The notes under the pieces are model-generated. The model was given only the letters and a program-made list of their open reading frames with translations, made no database searches and was not told where the DNA came from. Positions 27,121 to 38,956 of a stretch of DNA of 64,000 bases are shown here, piece by piece. The DNA comes from Blastococcus xanthinilyticus (lineage in GTDB: Bacteria > Actinomycetota > Actinomycetes > Mycobacteriales > Geodermatophilaceae): NCBI RefSeq assembly GCF_008124835.1, contig NZ_VNHW01000003.1, positions 248,001-312,000 on the forward strand, read 5' to 3'. The translations under genes and the position numbers were made by a program. Within the stretch, counting starts at the first letter, position 1. Each line of letters opens with the position of its first letter.

Positions 27121-27178
27121 AGCCACAAACCGTATAAGCAGTGGGACGCTACGTCACCAATACGGCCCTTTCGGTCCC

Positions 27179-27207
27179 GCTACCGCCAAAAACCGTTCCG
27201 ATCCTCC
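27179..27207 (-). repeat. Right terminal inverted repeat of Tn3-like element
   Basis: 29 bp, reverse complement of the left terminus with one mismatch. It lies 58 bp outside the tnpA start and 101 bp before the HAD gene. Confidence 0.9.
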
Positions 27208-27308
27208 CCACACCCGGGTTCGGTCCACCGGGGCCGCCATCGGGGAGACCCCGGTCGGCTGGGAGACTCGCGGCGGCATCCGAGTGGCCGAGAGGGATCG
27301 CAGTTCAC

Positions 27309-28016
27309 ATGACGAAGAGCCCCGCCGCCGTCCTGTTCGACATGGACGGCACTCTCGTGGAGACCGAGGAGTACTGGGGCGAGGCGATGTTCGAGCTCGC
27401 CGCCTCGCTCGGGGGGCGCATGTCGGCGGAGGCGCGCGCGGCGACCGTCGGCACCAGCATGCGGAACTCCATGCAGGTGCTGTACGCCGACCTCGGCCTG
27501 ACCCGCTCGGAGGAGCAGCTGCAGGCCGACGCCCGCCGGGTCGAGGACCGCACCGGTGAACTCATGGCCACCGCCGGCATCCCGTGGCGGCCCGGTGCCC
27601 GGGAGCTGGTCGGTGGCGTCCGCGCGGCCGGGCTCGCCACCGCCCTGGTGACGACGACGCCCCGCCGGCTGGCCGACGTCGTGCTCGCCAGCATCGCCGC
27701 CGATCTGGGCGCCGATCCGTTCGACGCCACCGTCTGCGGCGACGAGGTGCCCGCCCGGAAGCCGGACCCGGCGCCCTACCTGCAGGCCGCCGCGGTGCTC
27801 GGCGTCGACCCCGGGACCTGCGTGGTCGTCGAGGACTCGCTGGTCGGGATCATCGCCGGGCTGGCCGCGGGGATGGCGGTGCTCGGCGTGCCGGCGCTCC
27901 AGCCGGTGCCGCCGGCCCCCGGGCTCACCCTCCGGGACACCCTCGCCGGGGTGGGGCTGCCCGAGCTGGCCGCCGTGCTCGCCGCCGGCCCGGCGATGGA
28001 GCCCGCCGGCTGCTGA
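27309..28016 (+). CDS. HAD-superfamily hydrolase
   Basis: 235-residue phosphatase/phosphomutase-like enzyme. Motif I is FDMDGTLVE with nucleophile Asp11 and acid Asp13, motif II is the Thr of LVTTTPRR, motif III is the Lys in ARKPDP, and motif IV is VVEDSLVG. The cap insertion after motif I is helical (subclass IA). Substrate unknown. ATG 27309 is chosen because the fold begins five residues later; the longer frame reaches into the transposon end. Its upstream region has been replaced by the Tn3-like element, so its original promoter may be lost. Confidence 0.88.
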   Translation: MTKSPAAVLFDMDGTLVETEEYWGEAMFELAASLGGRMSAEARAATVGTSMRNSMQVLYADLGLTRSEEQLQADARRVEDRTGELMATAGIPWRPGARELVGGVRAAGLATALVTTTPRRLADVVLASIAADLGADPFDATVCGDEVPARKPDPAPYLQAAAVLGVDPGTCVVVEDSLVGIIAGLAAGMAVLGVPALQPVPPAPGLTLRDTLAGVGLPELAAVLAAGPAMEPAGC

Positions 28017-28024
28017 CCCGGCCC

Positions 28025-28030
28025 TAGGCT
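28025..28030 (+). promoter_or_regulatory. Candidate -10 element of DinB-type gene
   Basis: TAGGCT 6 nt before GTG 28037, 8 bp after the HAD stop; leaderless pattern. Confidence 0.45.
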
Positions 28031-28036
28031 GCCGGC

Positions 28037-28531
28037 GTGGCCGACCACCGCGAGACCGCCCAGCCCGAGACGGCCCAGCCCGGACCGATCGCGGACGAAC
28101 GGGAGCTGCTGCTGGCCTGGCTGGAGCACCTCCGGGCATCGCTCCTGCGCATGCTCGAGGACCTGGACGAGGAGCAGGCGCGCTGGCGGCCGGACGGTGC
28201 CCTGATCGGCGTGATCGGCATCGTGAACCACCTGACCCACGTGGAGCGCCGCTGGATCGACGGCCGGATGCTCGGGGAAGCGGTGCACCGGAGCGAGGCC
28301 GAGTTCTCCCCGGGCCCGGAGCTGACCGTGCCCGCGGCCGTGCGGGGCTACCGCGAGCGGGGTGCGGCCACGGCCGCCGCCGTGCGGTCGATGGAGGTGA
28401 CCCGGCCGTGCGCCGACGGCAGCGGGCGGGACCTGCGCTGGGTGCTGCTGCACCTGGTCGAGGAGACCGCCCGGCACGCCGGGCACGCCGACGCCACCCG
28501 CGAGCTGCTGGACGGCGTCACCGGCCGCTGA
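28037..28531 (+). CDS. DinB-superfamily (DUF664) protein
   Basis: 164 residues forming the DinB four-helix bundle. The metal-site histidines are in NHLTHVERRW and LVEETARHAGHADATRELLDG, the DUF664 signature. Relatives act as thiol-dependent transferases, and in this mycothiol-producing lineage a mycothiol-dependent reaction is likely but not shown. GTG 28037 is preceded by a leaderless-type hexamer. It converges on the TetR gene. Confidence 0.85.
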   Translation: MADHRETAQPETAQPGPIADERELLLAWLEHLRASLLRMLEDLDEEQARWRPDGALIGVIGIVNHLTHVERRWIDGRMLGEAVHRSEAEFSPGPELTVPAAVRGYRERGAATAAAVRSMEVTRPCADGSGRDLRWVLLHLVEETARHAGHADATRELLDGVTGR

Positions 28532-28568
28532 CGGGCCACCGGCGGCGCTGCCGTCACGGGGCCGGCCC

Positions 28569-29174
28569 TCACCGGGCGCCGGCGGCGCCCTCCCGCAGGA
28601 AGCCCAGCAGCCCGTCGAGGCCCGGCAGCTGGTAGCTCCAGAAGGCCGACACCATGGCCCGCGCGGCGGCCGGGTCCTCGGCGGTGCGCAGGATCTCGGC
28701 CAGCGTCCTGCGGGTGTTGTCGAAGACGATCTCCAGCACCTTCCGCTGGGCCGCGGACGGCGGCACATCGAGCGAGCGGAGGACGTGCTCGGTGAGGCGG
28801 GCCACGAACCCGGCGGGGTAGCCGGCGAAGGGCGTGCCCGCCGCCCGGTCGAGCAGCACGACCACGGCGAGCCGGTGATCCAGCCAGAAGTCGAGCAGCT
28901 CGCCCGCCGCGGGAGAGGTCCGGGGGGACCGCTCGGCGAGGGCCGCCACGCGGCCGTCCAGCAGCTCGTCGTGCCGGTCGGCGAGGTCGCCGGGGACGAC
29001 CGCGGCGAAGAGCGTCTCCTTCGAGGGGAAGTAGCGGTACACGTTGCCGGGCGCGGTGCCGGCCGCGGCGGCGATGGCGGCCATCGACGTCCCCGGGTAG
29101 CCCTGCTCGGCGAAGCACCGCAGGGCGGCGCTCTCGATGCGGGCCCGGACCTCGGGCTTCCGGACCTGCGCCAT
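28569..29174 (-). CDS. TetR/AcrR-family regulator
   Basis: 201 residues. The DNA-binding head is RIESAALRCFAEQGYPGTSM, then AAIAAAAGTAPGNVYRYFPSKETLF; the C-terminal domain has no obvious ligand signature. Its ATG 29174 overlaps the TGA of the amidase gene (ATGA), so the regulator is translated from the amidase mRNA and probably controls it. The stop is at 28569. Confidence 0.88.
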   Translation of the reverse strand: MAQVRKPEVRARIESAALRCFAEQGYPGTSMAAIAAAAGTAPGNVYRYFPSKETLFAAVVPGDLADRHDELLDGRVAALAERSPRTSPAAGELLDFWLDHRLAVVVLLDRAAGTPFAGYPAGFVARLTEHVLRSLDVPPSAAQRKVLEIVFDNTRRTLAEILRTAEDPAAARAMVSAFWSYQLPGLDGLLGFLREGAAGAR

Positions 29175-30583
29175 CAGGCTCCCCCCGGCCACGGCGCCGC
29201 CGGCCAGGGGGCGGCCTGCTCGAGCTCGTAGGCGAGGGCCAGCAGCAGCGCGTCGGCTCCGGGGCGCGCGGCGATGTGCATCCCGACCGGGAGGCCGTCG
29301 TCCTGGCCGAGCGGCAGCGACATGCCCGGGCAGGAGGACATGTTGTGGATCGGCGTGTACCCGACCGCCTCCTCCGTGCGGCGGATCAGCACCTCCCGCC
29401 CGGCGTCGGGGGAGAGGTGGCCGACGGGCCACGGCGGGCGGGCGACCGTGGGGCTGAGGACGACGTCGGCGCGCTCGAACAGCCGCAGGTAGGCGCGGGT
29501 CCCGTCGGCGAACGCCGCCGCTCGGACGGCGTCCTCGTCGGGGCCGAGGGTGGCACCCCACTCGATCAGCTCCAGCGTGAACGGCTCCAGCTCCTCCGGG
29601 CCCGGCGGCCGGCCGAGCAGCGGCGTGACGGACGCGGCGACGACCGCCATCGTCTGCGCCGCCGCGCCGAAGAACCCGCGGCTGAGTGCCGGGCCGGAGA
29701 CGTCCAGCGGCGCGGCGTCCACCACGTCGTGCCCGAGCGAGGCGCAGAGGTCGGCCGCACGCCGGAGCTCGCGTGCCACGGCGGGGTGCGGCGCCGCGCC
29801 CATGAGCGTCGCGCCGAGCACCGCGATGCGCAGCCGGTCCCTGGCCGGCCCGCGGACGACGCCGACCGGCGGGTGGACCGCGTCGGCCCCGGTGCGCTCG
29901 GTCGCCGCCAGGAAGGCGGCGCTGTCGCGGACCGTGCGGGAGATGCAGTGCTCCACCACCAACCGGCCGAGGCCCGGCATCTCCGGGCCGACGGGGGTGG
30001 GCCGCTGGTTGGTCGGCTTGAAGCCGACGACGCCGGTGAGCGCGGCCGGCACGCGGAGCGAGCCACCGGCGTCGTCGCCGTGGGCCATGGGCAGGACGCC
30101 CGCGGCGACCAGGGCCGCGGATCCGCCGGAGGACCCGCCCGCGGACACGCCGACGCGCCACGGGTTGCCGGTGACGCCGTGCAGCGCCGTCTCGGTGCTC
30201 CCGAGCAGGCCGAACTCGGAGCTGGTCGTGGAGCCGAGGACCTGCAGGCCGGCGTCCCGGATCCGGGCGGCGTAGGGGGAGTACTCCTCGGTGCGGTGCC
30301 CGGCGAACAGCCGGGAGCCGAAGGTCCACGGCAGGCCCGGCCAGCCGATCAGCTCCTTGACGGCGAACGGCACGCCGGCCAGGGGACCGGCGGGACCGGG
30401 CGGGGGGACGTCGGCGGGAGGGGTGGCGGGGGCGTGGGCGGCGACGGCGCCGAGGTCGGACCGTTCGGCCATCAGGGCGCGCGCGGCGTCCGCCAGCTCC
30501 GCCGGCGTGACCTGGCCACTGCGCACCAGCCGCGCCATCTCGACGGCGTCCCAGCTGCGGTACTCGTCGGCGGAGATGCTCAT
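29174..30583 (-). CDS. Amidase (amidase-signature family)
   Basis: 469-residue hydrolase of amide bonds. The Ser-cisSer-Lys triad is complete: Lys76 in FAVKELIG, Ser151 in AGGSSGGSAA and nucleophile Ser175 in DDAGGSLRVPA. The substrate cannot be read from sequence; no GatB/GatC-type context exists, so it is not GatA. ATG 30583 opens the conserved N-terminus (SISADEYRSWDAVEMARLV). It is coupled by a 4-bp overlap to the downstream TetR gene. Confidence 0.88.
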   Translation of the reverse strand: MSISADEYRSWDAVEMARLVRSGQVTPAELADAARALMAERSDLGAVAAHAPATPPADVPPPGPAGPLAGVPFAVKELIGWPGLPWTFGSRLFAGHRTEEYSPYAARIRDAGLQVLGSTTSSEFGLLGSTETALHGVTGNPWRVGVSAGGSSGGSAALVAAGVLPMAHGDDAGGSLRVPAALTGVVGFKPTNQRPTPVGPEMPGLGRLVVEHCISRTVRDSAAFLAATERTGADAVHPPVGVVRGPARDRLRIAVLGATLMGAAPHPAVARELRRAADLCASLGHDVVDAAPLDVSGPALSRGFFGAAAQTMAVVAASVTPLLGRPPGPEELEPFTLELIEWGATLGPDEDAVRAAAFADGTRAYLRLFERADVVLSPTVARPPWPVGHLSPDAGREVLIRRTEEAVGYTPIHNMSSCPGMSLPLGQDDGLPVGMHIAARPGADALLLALAYELEQAAPWPAAPWPGGA

Positions 30584-30647
30584 GCGGCCAATAGTGAATG
30601 CGCCGTTCACGTTTGCCAACCACCTGGCGCGCCAGGCCCTCCGGCCG

Positions 30648-31084
30648 CTACGCCAGGTACTCCTTGTAGGTCCGGGCCAGCGGGCGCAGGCCCAGCGACT
30701 CGTAGAACGCGAACGCCTCCGGCTCGTCGGCGGAGAGCTGCAGCTTGTAGCAACCGGCCCGGCGCCCGTGGTCCCGTGCGGCTGCCAGCAGCGCCGCGCC
30801 CACCCCGGAGCGCCGGTGCGCCGCGTCGATGACGACGTTCTCGACGAGCAGGTACGGGTCGCCGGCGTGCGCCGCGTTCGCGAGCACCGTGAGGTCCACG
30901 GTGCCGACGATCTCCCCGGCGGCCTCGGCGACGAGCACGGTCCGCCCCGGGGTCGCCAGCGTGGCGGCCCACGCGTCGCGGACCCGGTCGGACCCGGCGA
31001 GCTCCAGCTCCGCGTACAGCGCGCGTACAGAGCCACGACGCCGGACAGGTCGGTCGCGACCGCCGGCCGCACGGAAGGCGCCAC
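30648..31084 (-). pseudogene. GNAT acetyltransferase broken by an 11-bp tandem duplication
   Basis: The C-terminal two thirds are a normal GNAT core: VLVAEAAGEIVGTVDL, VIDAAHRRSGVGAALL (acetyl-CoA loop) and FYESLGLRP. The N-terminus (VAPSVRPAVATDLSGVVALYA from GTG 31084) lies in another frame. Between them CGCGTACAG occurs twice (31011-31019 and 31022-31030), an 11-bp tandem duplication. Removing one unit restores a continuous ~141-residue protein. The 96-residue frame beginning at 30938 would lack the first strands. Confidence 0.75.
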
Positions 31085-31092
31085 GGTGCCGG

Positions 31093-32034
31093 TCAGGCCG
31101 GCGTGAGGGGCAGCGTCGTCCGCCAGCCGGCCGCCGCGGCAGCCTCGGCCGGGAAGGGCGGGGGCGTGCCGCCGAACGCCGGGCACAGGGCCTGGTGGTC
31201 GCACCAGCCGCACAGCCGGCTCTTGTTCGGGCGGAACTCGCCGGTGGCCACGGCCCGCTCGATGGCCGACCAGATGGCCAGCAGCGTCCGCTCGAACCGG
31301 ACCAGCTCGCCCTCGTCGGGGGCGTAGGTCAGCGCGTCGCCGTCGCCGAGGTACAGCAGCTTCAGCTGGGCGGCGACCACGCCGCGGGTGCGCCAGAGCA
31401 CCAGCGCGTAGAACTTCATCTGGAACAGCGCCTTGGACTCGAACGCCTCGCGCGGCATCGAGCCGGTCTTGTAGTCGACCACCCGCAGCGCGCCGTTCCG
31501 GGCGACGTCGAGCCGGTCGACGTACCCGCGCAGCAGCAGCCCGTCGGGCAGCGTGACCTCGACCAGCTGCTCGCGGCCCTCGGGCTGGATGCGGCGCGGG
31601 TCCTCCAGCGTGAAGTACCGCTCCACGAGCTTCCCGGCCGAGGCCAGCCAGGCCTGCACCGACTCCGGGGCGTTCGGGTCGGTCTCCGCGCCGTCGGGCT
31701 GCGCGGTCCCGAACAGCTCGGCGACCCCCGGCTCCTCGCGCAGCTCCGCCCACGCCGGCTCGAGGAGCTCCAGCGCGCTCTCGGGCGTGCGCCGGGCCGG
31801 GGGGAGGTCGTAGAGGCGCTCCAGCACCGAGTGCACCAGCGTGCCGCGGACCGCGGCCAGGCTCTTGCGCTCGGGCAGCCGGTCGATGGTGCGGTACCGG
31901 TACAGCAGCGGGCAGGTCTTGAAATCGGCCGCGCGGCTGGGGGAGAGGGAGGGGCGCCGCGGGGCGGGCGCGTCCGGAGCGGCCTCGGCCGGGGAGTCGG
32001 CCGCCTGCACGTCGGGGTAGGCCATCGCCGTCAT
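31093..32034 (-). CDS. RecB-family PD-(D/E)XK nuclease
   Basis: 313-residue single-domain nuclease of the RecB/Cas4-like family (PF12705 type). Catalytic motifs: the His/Glu region RGTLVHSVLERLYDLP, the Asp in GYVDRLDV and VVDYKTGS. An early Cys (FKTCPLLYRYR) and three late Cys (LCGWCDHQALCP) suggest a 4Fe-4S cluster as in AddB/Cas4. ATG 32034 with a TAGCCT hexamer 7 nt upstream is chosen; ATG 32025 is an alternative. It is divergent from trmI, the same pairing as Rv2119/Rv2118c in Mycobacterium. Confidence 0.9.
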   Translation of the reverse strand: MTAMAYPDVQAADSPAEAAPDAPAPRRPSLSPSRAADFKTCPLLYRYRTIDRLPERKSLAAVRGTLVHSVLERLYDLPPARRTPESALELLEPAWAELREEPGVAELFGTAQPDGAETDPNAPESVQAWLASAGKLVERYFTLEDPRRIQPEGREQLVEVTLPDGLLLRGYVDRLDVARNGALRVVDYKTGSMPREAFESKALFQMKFYALVLWRTRGVVAAQLKLLYLGDGDALTYAPDEGELVRFERTLLAIWSAIERAVATGEFRPNKSRLCGWCDHQALCPAFGGTPPPFPAEAAAAAGWRTTLPLTPA

Positions 32035-32041
32035 GCGCCCG

Positions 32042-32047
32042 AGGCTA
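32042..32047 (-). promoter_or_regulatory. Candidate -10 element of RecB-family gene
   Basis: TAGCCT on the minus strand, 7 nt before ATG 32034; leaderless pattern. Confidence 0.45.
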
Positions 32048-32048
32048 G

Positions 32049-33053
<1,005 letters not shown>

Positions 33054-33182
33054 CAGGGGCCCTGTCCCTCGTCCCTGCCCCCTCGTCCCTGGCGCGCCCG
33101 GGCCTCCGCGAGCCCACGGCGAAGTGTCGTCGCGCGTGTATAGATTTGCGTCCTGGCTCCCCCGACTGTGCGGAGGTGCGTG

Positions 33183-34973
33183 ATGGGCCCAGGTTCGAGC
33201 AATGGTCCTGACGAGCTGAGGGCGCGGCGTGAACGCGACGTGACGGCGCTGCTCAGCCAGATCTCCTACCTCGAGGAAGAGATCGGGCTGCTCCGTCGCA
33301 AGGTGGCCGACAGCCCCCGGCAGGTGCGCGCGCTGGAGGAGCGGATCGCCGAGGCGGAGGGGCGTGCGGCCTTCCTGTCGGAGCGCAACGACAAGCTCGC
33401 CGGCACGCTGCGCGACGCCCGCGAGCAGCTGGTCACGCTCAAGGAGGAGGTCGACCGCCTCGGCCAGCCGCCGTCGGGCTACGGCGTCTTCCTCGGCGGC
33501 TACGACGACGGCACGGTCGACGTCTTCACCGGCGGTCGCAAGCTGCGGGTCTCGGTGTCGCCGAACGTGCCGGCCGAGGGGCTCCGCCCCGGCCAGGAGG
33601 TCATGCTCAACGAGGCGATGAACGTCGTCGAGGCCCGCGGCTACGAGAAGCAGGGCGACGTCGTCATGCTCAAGGAGCTGCTGGAGCCGATCGACGGGGT
33701 GACCCAGCGGGCGCTGGTGATCGGGCACACCGACGAGGAGCGGGTGGTCTACCTCGCCGACTCCCTCACCGGCCAGCCGCTGCGCGTGGGCGACTCGCTC
33801 CTGCTGGAGACGCGTTCGGGCTACGTGTACGAGCGCATCCCCAAGAGCGAGGTCGAGGAGCTCGTCCTCGAAGAGGTCCCCGACATCGACTACGCCGACA
33901 TCGGCGGGCTGGCGCGGCAGATCGAGCAGATCCGGGACGCCGTCGAGCTGCCGTTCCTGCACGCCGACCTGTTCCGCACCTACGAGCTGCGGCCGCCCAA
34001 GGGCATCCTGCTCTACGGCCCGCCCGGCTGCGGGAAGACGCTGATCGCCAAGGCGGTGGCGAACTCGCTGGCCAAGAAGGTGGCCGCCGTCCGCGGCGAC
34101 GGCGACACGAGCCAGGGGAAGTCCTACTTCCTCAACATCAAGGGCCCGGAGCTGCTCAACAAGTACGTCGGCGAGACCGAGCGGCACATCCGGCTGGTCT
34201 TCCAGCGGGCGCGCGAGAAGGCCAGCGAGGGCACGCCGGTCATCGTGTTCTTCGACGAGATGGACTCGATCTTCCGCACCCGTGGCTCGGGGGTGTCCTC
34301 CGACGTCGAGTCGACGATCGTCCCGCAGCTGCTGAGCGAGATCGACGGTGTCGAGGGCCTGGAGAACGTGATCGTCATCGGCGCCTCCAACCGCGAGGAC
34401 ATGATCGACCCGGCGATCCTCCGGCCCGGGCGGCTGGACGTGAAGATCAAGATCGAGCGCCCGGACGCCGAGGCCGCGCGCGACATCTTCAGCAAGTATC
34501 TGACGACGTCGCTGCCGATCAACCCCGACGACCTCGCCGAGCACGGCGGCAGCCGCGAGGCGACGGTCGCCGGGATGATCCAGCGCACCGTCGAGCGCAT
34601 GTACACCGAGAGCGAGGAGAACCGCTTCCTCGAGGTCACCTACGCCAACGGTGACAAGGAGGTCCTCTACTTCAAGGACTTCAACTCCGGCGCCATGCTG
34701 CAGAACATCGTCGACCGGGCGAAGAAGATGGCGATCAAGGAGCACCTGGAGACCGGCACGTCGGGTCTGCGGGTCAGCCACCTGATGGCCGCCTGCCTCG
34801 ACGAGTTCAAGGAGAACGAGGACCTGCCCAACACCACCAACCCCGACGACTGGGCGCGGATCTCGGGCAAGAAGGGCGAGCGGATCGTCTACATCCGCAC
34901 CCTGATCAGCGGCAAGGGCAACGAGTCCGGCCGCGCGATCGACACCGCGACGAACACCGGCCAGTACCTGTAG
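33183..34973 (+). CDS. arc: Proteasome-activating AAA ATPase Arc/Mpa
   Basis: 596-residue ring ATPase (Mpa in mycobacteria, Arc elsewhere) that binds Pup on its coiled coil and threads pupylated proteins into the 20S core. Visible parts: N-terminal coiled coil (~15-85, [12 protein letters not shown]), two OB folds (~95-240), AAA module with Walker A GPPGCGKT at 279-286, Walker [11 protein letters not shown], arginine-finger region [10 protein letters not shown], and the C-terminal GQYL, the penultimate-Tyr tail that docks on the alpha ring. ATG 33183 has CGGAGG 6 nt upstream. A 22-bp-stem terminator follows. Confidence 0.96.
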   Translation: MGPGSSNGPDELRARRERDVTALLSQISYLEEEIGLLRRKVADSPRQVRALEERIAEAEGRAAFLSERNDKLAGTLRDAREQLVTLKEEVDRLGQPPSGYGVFLGGYDDGTVDVFTGGRKLRVSVSPNVPAEGLRPGQEVMLNEAMNVVEARGYEKQGDVVMLKELLEPIDGVTQRALVIGHTDEERVVYLADSLTGQPLRVGDSLLLETRSGYVYERIPKSEVEELVLEEVPDIDYADIGGLARQIEQIRDAVELPFLHADLFRTYELRPPKGILLYGPPGCGKTLIAKAVANSLAKKVAAVRGDGDTSQGKSYFLNIKGPELLNKYVGETERHIRLVFQRAREKASEGTPVIVFFDEMDSIFRTRGSGVSSDVESTIVPQLLSEIDGVEGLENVIVIGASNREDMIDPAILRPGRLDVKIKIERPDAEAARDIFSKYLTTSLPINPDDLAEHGGSREATVAGMIQRTVERMYTESEENRFLEVTYANGDKEVLYFKDFNSGAMLQNIVDRAKKMAIKEHLETGTSGLRVSHLMAACLDEFKENEDLPNTTNPDDWARISGKKGERIVYIRTLISGKGNESGRAIDTATNTGQYL

Positions 34974-34986
34974 GCCGCACCCGGCG

Positions 34987-35032
34987 ACGCCGACGGCCCG
35001 GCCACCCCGCGGGGTGGCCGGGCCGTCGGCGT
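34987..35032 (+). terminator. Strong terminator hairpin after arc
   Basis: Perfect 22-bp arms (34987-35008 and 35011-35032) with a 2-nt loop, followed by TCTC. It lies between convergent arc and the Rpf-like gene and can serve both strands. Confidence 0.85.
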
Positions 35033-35055
35033 TCTCGGCCGCTCCGGGCCGTGGG

Positions 35056-37578
<2,523 letters not shown>

Positions 37579-38430
37579 TCAGTTGCCCTGGAGCTGGTCC
37601 TCGATGCGCTCGAGGACGTCGTTCGGGATCTGCTCCCGGACGTCGGCCGGGAGCCGGTCCATGATGTTGTCCGGGAGGTTGCCCGACATCTCGGCGGGGC
37701 TGCTGCCCTGGATCGCGCGGGAGAGGTCCCAGCGCTGGGCGGTGTTCCGCAGCCAGTCGGCCCACTGCTCGACGTCCTGGCCGTACTCGCCGTCGACGGC
37801 GCCCTCGACGATCTGCCGGATGTCGGCGCGCGCCTCCTCCGGCTCCTGGCCGAAGACCGACTGGATGTCCTGGCGCAGGTCCTGCGGCAGGCCCGAGATC
37901 ACGCCGCCGATGCGCTCGGTCCAGCTCTCGACCTCGTTGCCGTAGTCCCCGCTGAGACCGTTCTGCACGATCTCCTGCAGCTCCTGGGCCCGCTCATCGG
38001 CCGGCAGGTCGGAGAGGTTGCTCAGGTCCTGCTGCAGGTCATCGGGCAGCCAGTCGCCCATGTCCACCTGCTGCATGCTGCCGAAGACGTCCTGCGCCGT
38101 CTTCTCCGCCTCGTCGAGGGCCTGCTCGGCCTCCTGCTGGGCCTCCTCGAGGGCCTGCTCGGCCTCGTCGACGGTCTCCTCGGCCTCCTGCTGAGCCCGC
38201 TCGCTGCCCTCCTCGGCCACCTGCTCGGCCTCCTGGCGGGCCTCCTCGAGCGCCTGCTCCGCCTCGTTCACGGCGTCCTGGGCCTGCTCCTGGGCCGCCT
38301 CGGCGGCCTCGCGCATGTCATCGGAGGGGGCTGCTGCCGCCGCCGGGGCCATGAACACCGCGGCAGCGGTCAGGGCCGCGGCGCCGGCGCCGGTCACAGT
38401 GCCTCGTCGTCCTCGAAGTCGCAGGTTCAC
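37579..38430 (-). CDS. Secreted Glu/Ala-rich coiled-coil protein between dop and pup
   Basis: 283 residues, not a recognised family. A signal peptide (1-~31, ending in a run of Ala) precedes a charged coiled coil at ~35-110 built on repeats of the type EAEQALEEARQEAEQ. The remainder is acidic, with three loosely similar blocks (DLQQDLSNLSDLPADERAQE, GLPQDLRQDIQSVFGQEPEE, NLPDNIMDRLPADVREQI), so probably an internal repeat. It should be exported and could oligomerise. GTG 38430 has GAGGAGA 5 nt upstream. It is divergent from pup across a palindrome. Confidence 0.75.
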   Translation of the reverse strand: MNLRLRGRRGTVTGAGAAALTAAAVFMAPAAAAAPSDDMREAAEAAQEQAQDAVNEAEQALEEARQEAEQVAEEGSERAQQEAEETVDEAEQALEEAQQEAEQALDEAEKTAQDVFGSMQQVDMGDWLPDDLQQDLSNLSDLPADERAQELQEIVQNGLSGDYGNEVESWTERIGGVISGLPQDLRQDIQSVFGQEPEEARADIRQIVEGAVDGEYGQDVEQWADWLRNTAQRWDLSRAIQGSSPAEMSGNLPDNIMDRLPADVREQIPNDVLERIEDQLQGN

Positions 38431-38550
38431 GTCTGTCTCCTCGTGCGTCGACTGTGGTGGGCTGCGGTGCCTGCTGGTGCGGCACTGCGGCGAGGAGGCC
38501 GCCCGAGGCGGTGGTCCCGGGAAGCGGCAACTCCGTGCTGGTGATGTGCC

Positions 38551-38567
38551 CACCCCGGACCGGGGTG
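38551..38567. promoter_or_regulatory. Palindrome in secreted-protein/pup divergent region
   Basis: CACCCCGG-A-CCGGGGTG, a perfect 8-bp inverted repeat around one base. It lies about mid-way in the 290-bp region between the two starts and is a candidate operator. No other feature is seen there apart from the pup promoter. Confidence 0.4.
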
Positions 38568-38677
38568 ACGAGTGCGAAACCGTGACGCTTGCATGACGCC
38601 GCCGCAACATGCGCGCCCGGCGCCCCGAGCCGGGGCGTCACCTGCCCGGGAAACCGCCGGATGTCGGTGCCGGCGGG

Positions 38678-38683
38678 TAGCTT
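38678..38683 (+). promoter_or_regulatory. Candidate -10 element of pup
   Basis: TAGCTT, 37 nt before the pup ATG. Unlike most neighbours pup has a leader with a GGAGGA ribosome site at 38710-38715. Confidence 0.35.
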
Positions 38684-38720
38684 TCAGCCACCAGCGGATC
38701 CGAGGTACCGGAGGACGGCG

Positions 38721-38930
38721 ATGGCCACCAGGGACAGCGGCGGGCAGCAGAAGGCGACGCGCTCGCGCGAGGAGACCGACGAGGTCGAGGCCTCCGTCGA
38801 CAGCGAGGCCGCCGAGCGGCACAAGGAGATGACCGAGGACGTCGACTCGCTCCTCGACGAGATCGACGGCGTCCTCGAGGAGAACTCGGAGGAATTTGTT
38901 AGGGCGTACGTACAAAAGGGGGGTCAGTGA
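38721..38930 (+). CDS. pup: Prokaryotic ubiquitin-like protein Pup
   Basis: 69-residue intrinsically disordered modifier. The conserved C-terminal half is complete (DVDSLLDEIDGVLEENSEEF, then VRAYVQKGGQ), ending in Gly-Gly-Gln, the precursor form deamidated by Dop. The N-terminal half is charged and Gln-rich. The ATG at 38721 with GGAGGA 5 nt upstream decides the start. Codon choice in the last 13 codons (aat/ttt/gtt/agg/gta) is less GC-biased than in neighbours. The endonuclease gene follows after 26 bp. Confidence 0.97.
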   Translation: MATRDSGGQQKATRSREETDEVEASVDSEAAERHKEMTEDVDSLLDEIDGVLEENSEEFVRAYVQKGGQ

Positions 38931-38956
38931 ACGATCTAGTTCCGTAATTCACGACG

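Larger units (their letters stand above)
24274..27207. mobile_element. Decayed Tn3-family transposon
   Basis: A 2.93-kb element bounded by 29-bp inverted repeats (one mismatch). Inside, all on the minus strand, are a frameshifted serine resolvase, a TetR regulator, a SnoaL-like gene, and a tnpA reduced to its first ~18 codons joined to its last ~200. The ends match the Tn3-family layout (terminal repeats next to tnpA and tnpR). Flanking pentamers (TCCGA left, CCACA right) do not match, so no target duplication is visible. It can no longer make transposase but could move in trans. Confidence 0.85.

Noticed and set aside
26847..27128. 93-codon minus-strand frame at the right end of the transposon
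   Set aside because: It is an out-of-frame reading of the tnpA remnant; the true N-terminus starts at 27120 in another frame.
24269..27212. Target-site duplication of the Tn3-like element
   Set aside because: Flanking pentamers TCCGA and CCACA differ.
30607..30972. 121-codon minus-strand frame over the GNAT gene
   Set aside because: Arg/Gly-rich shadow in the wrong frame; the GNAT motifs lie in the overlapping frame 30648-30938.
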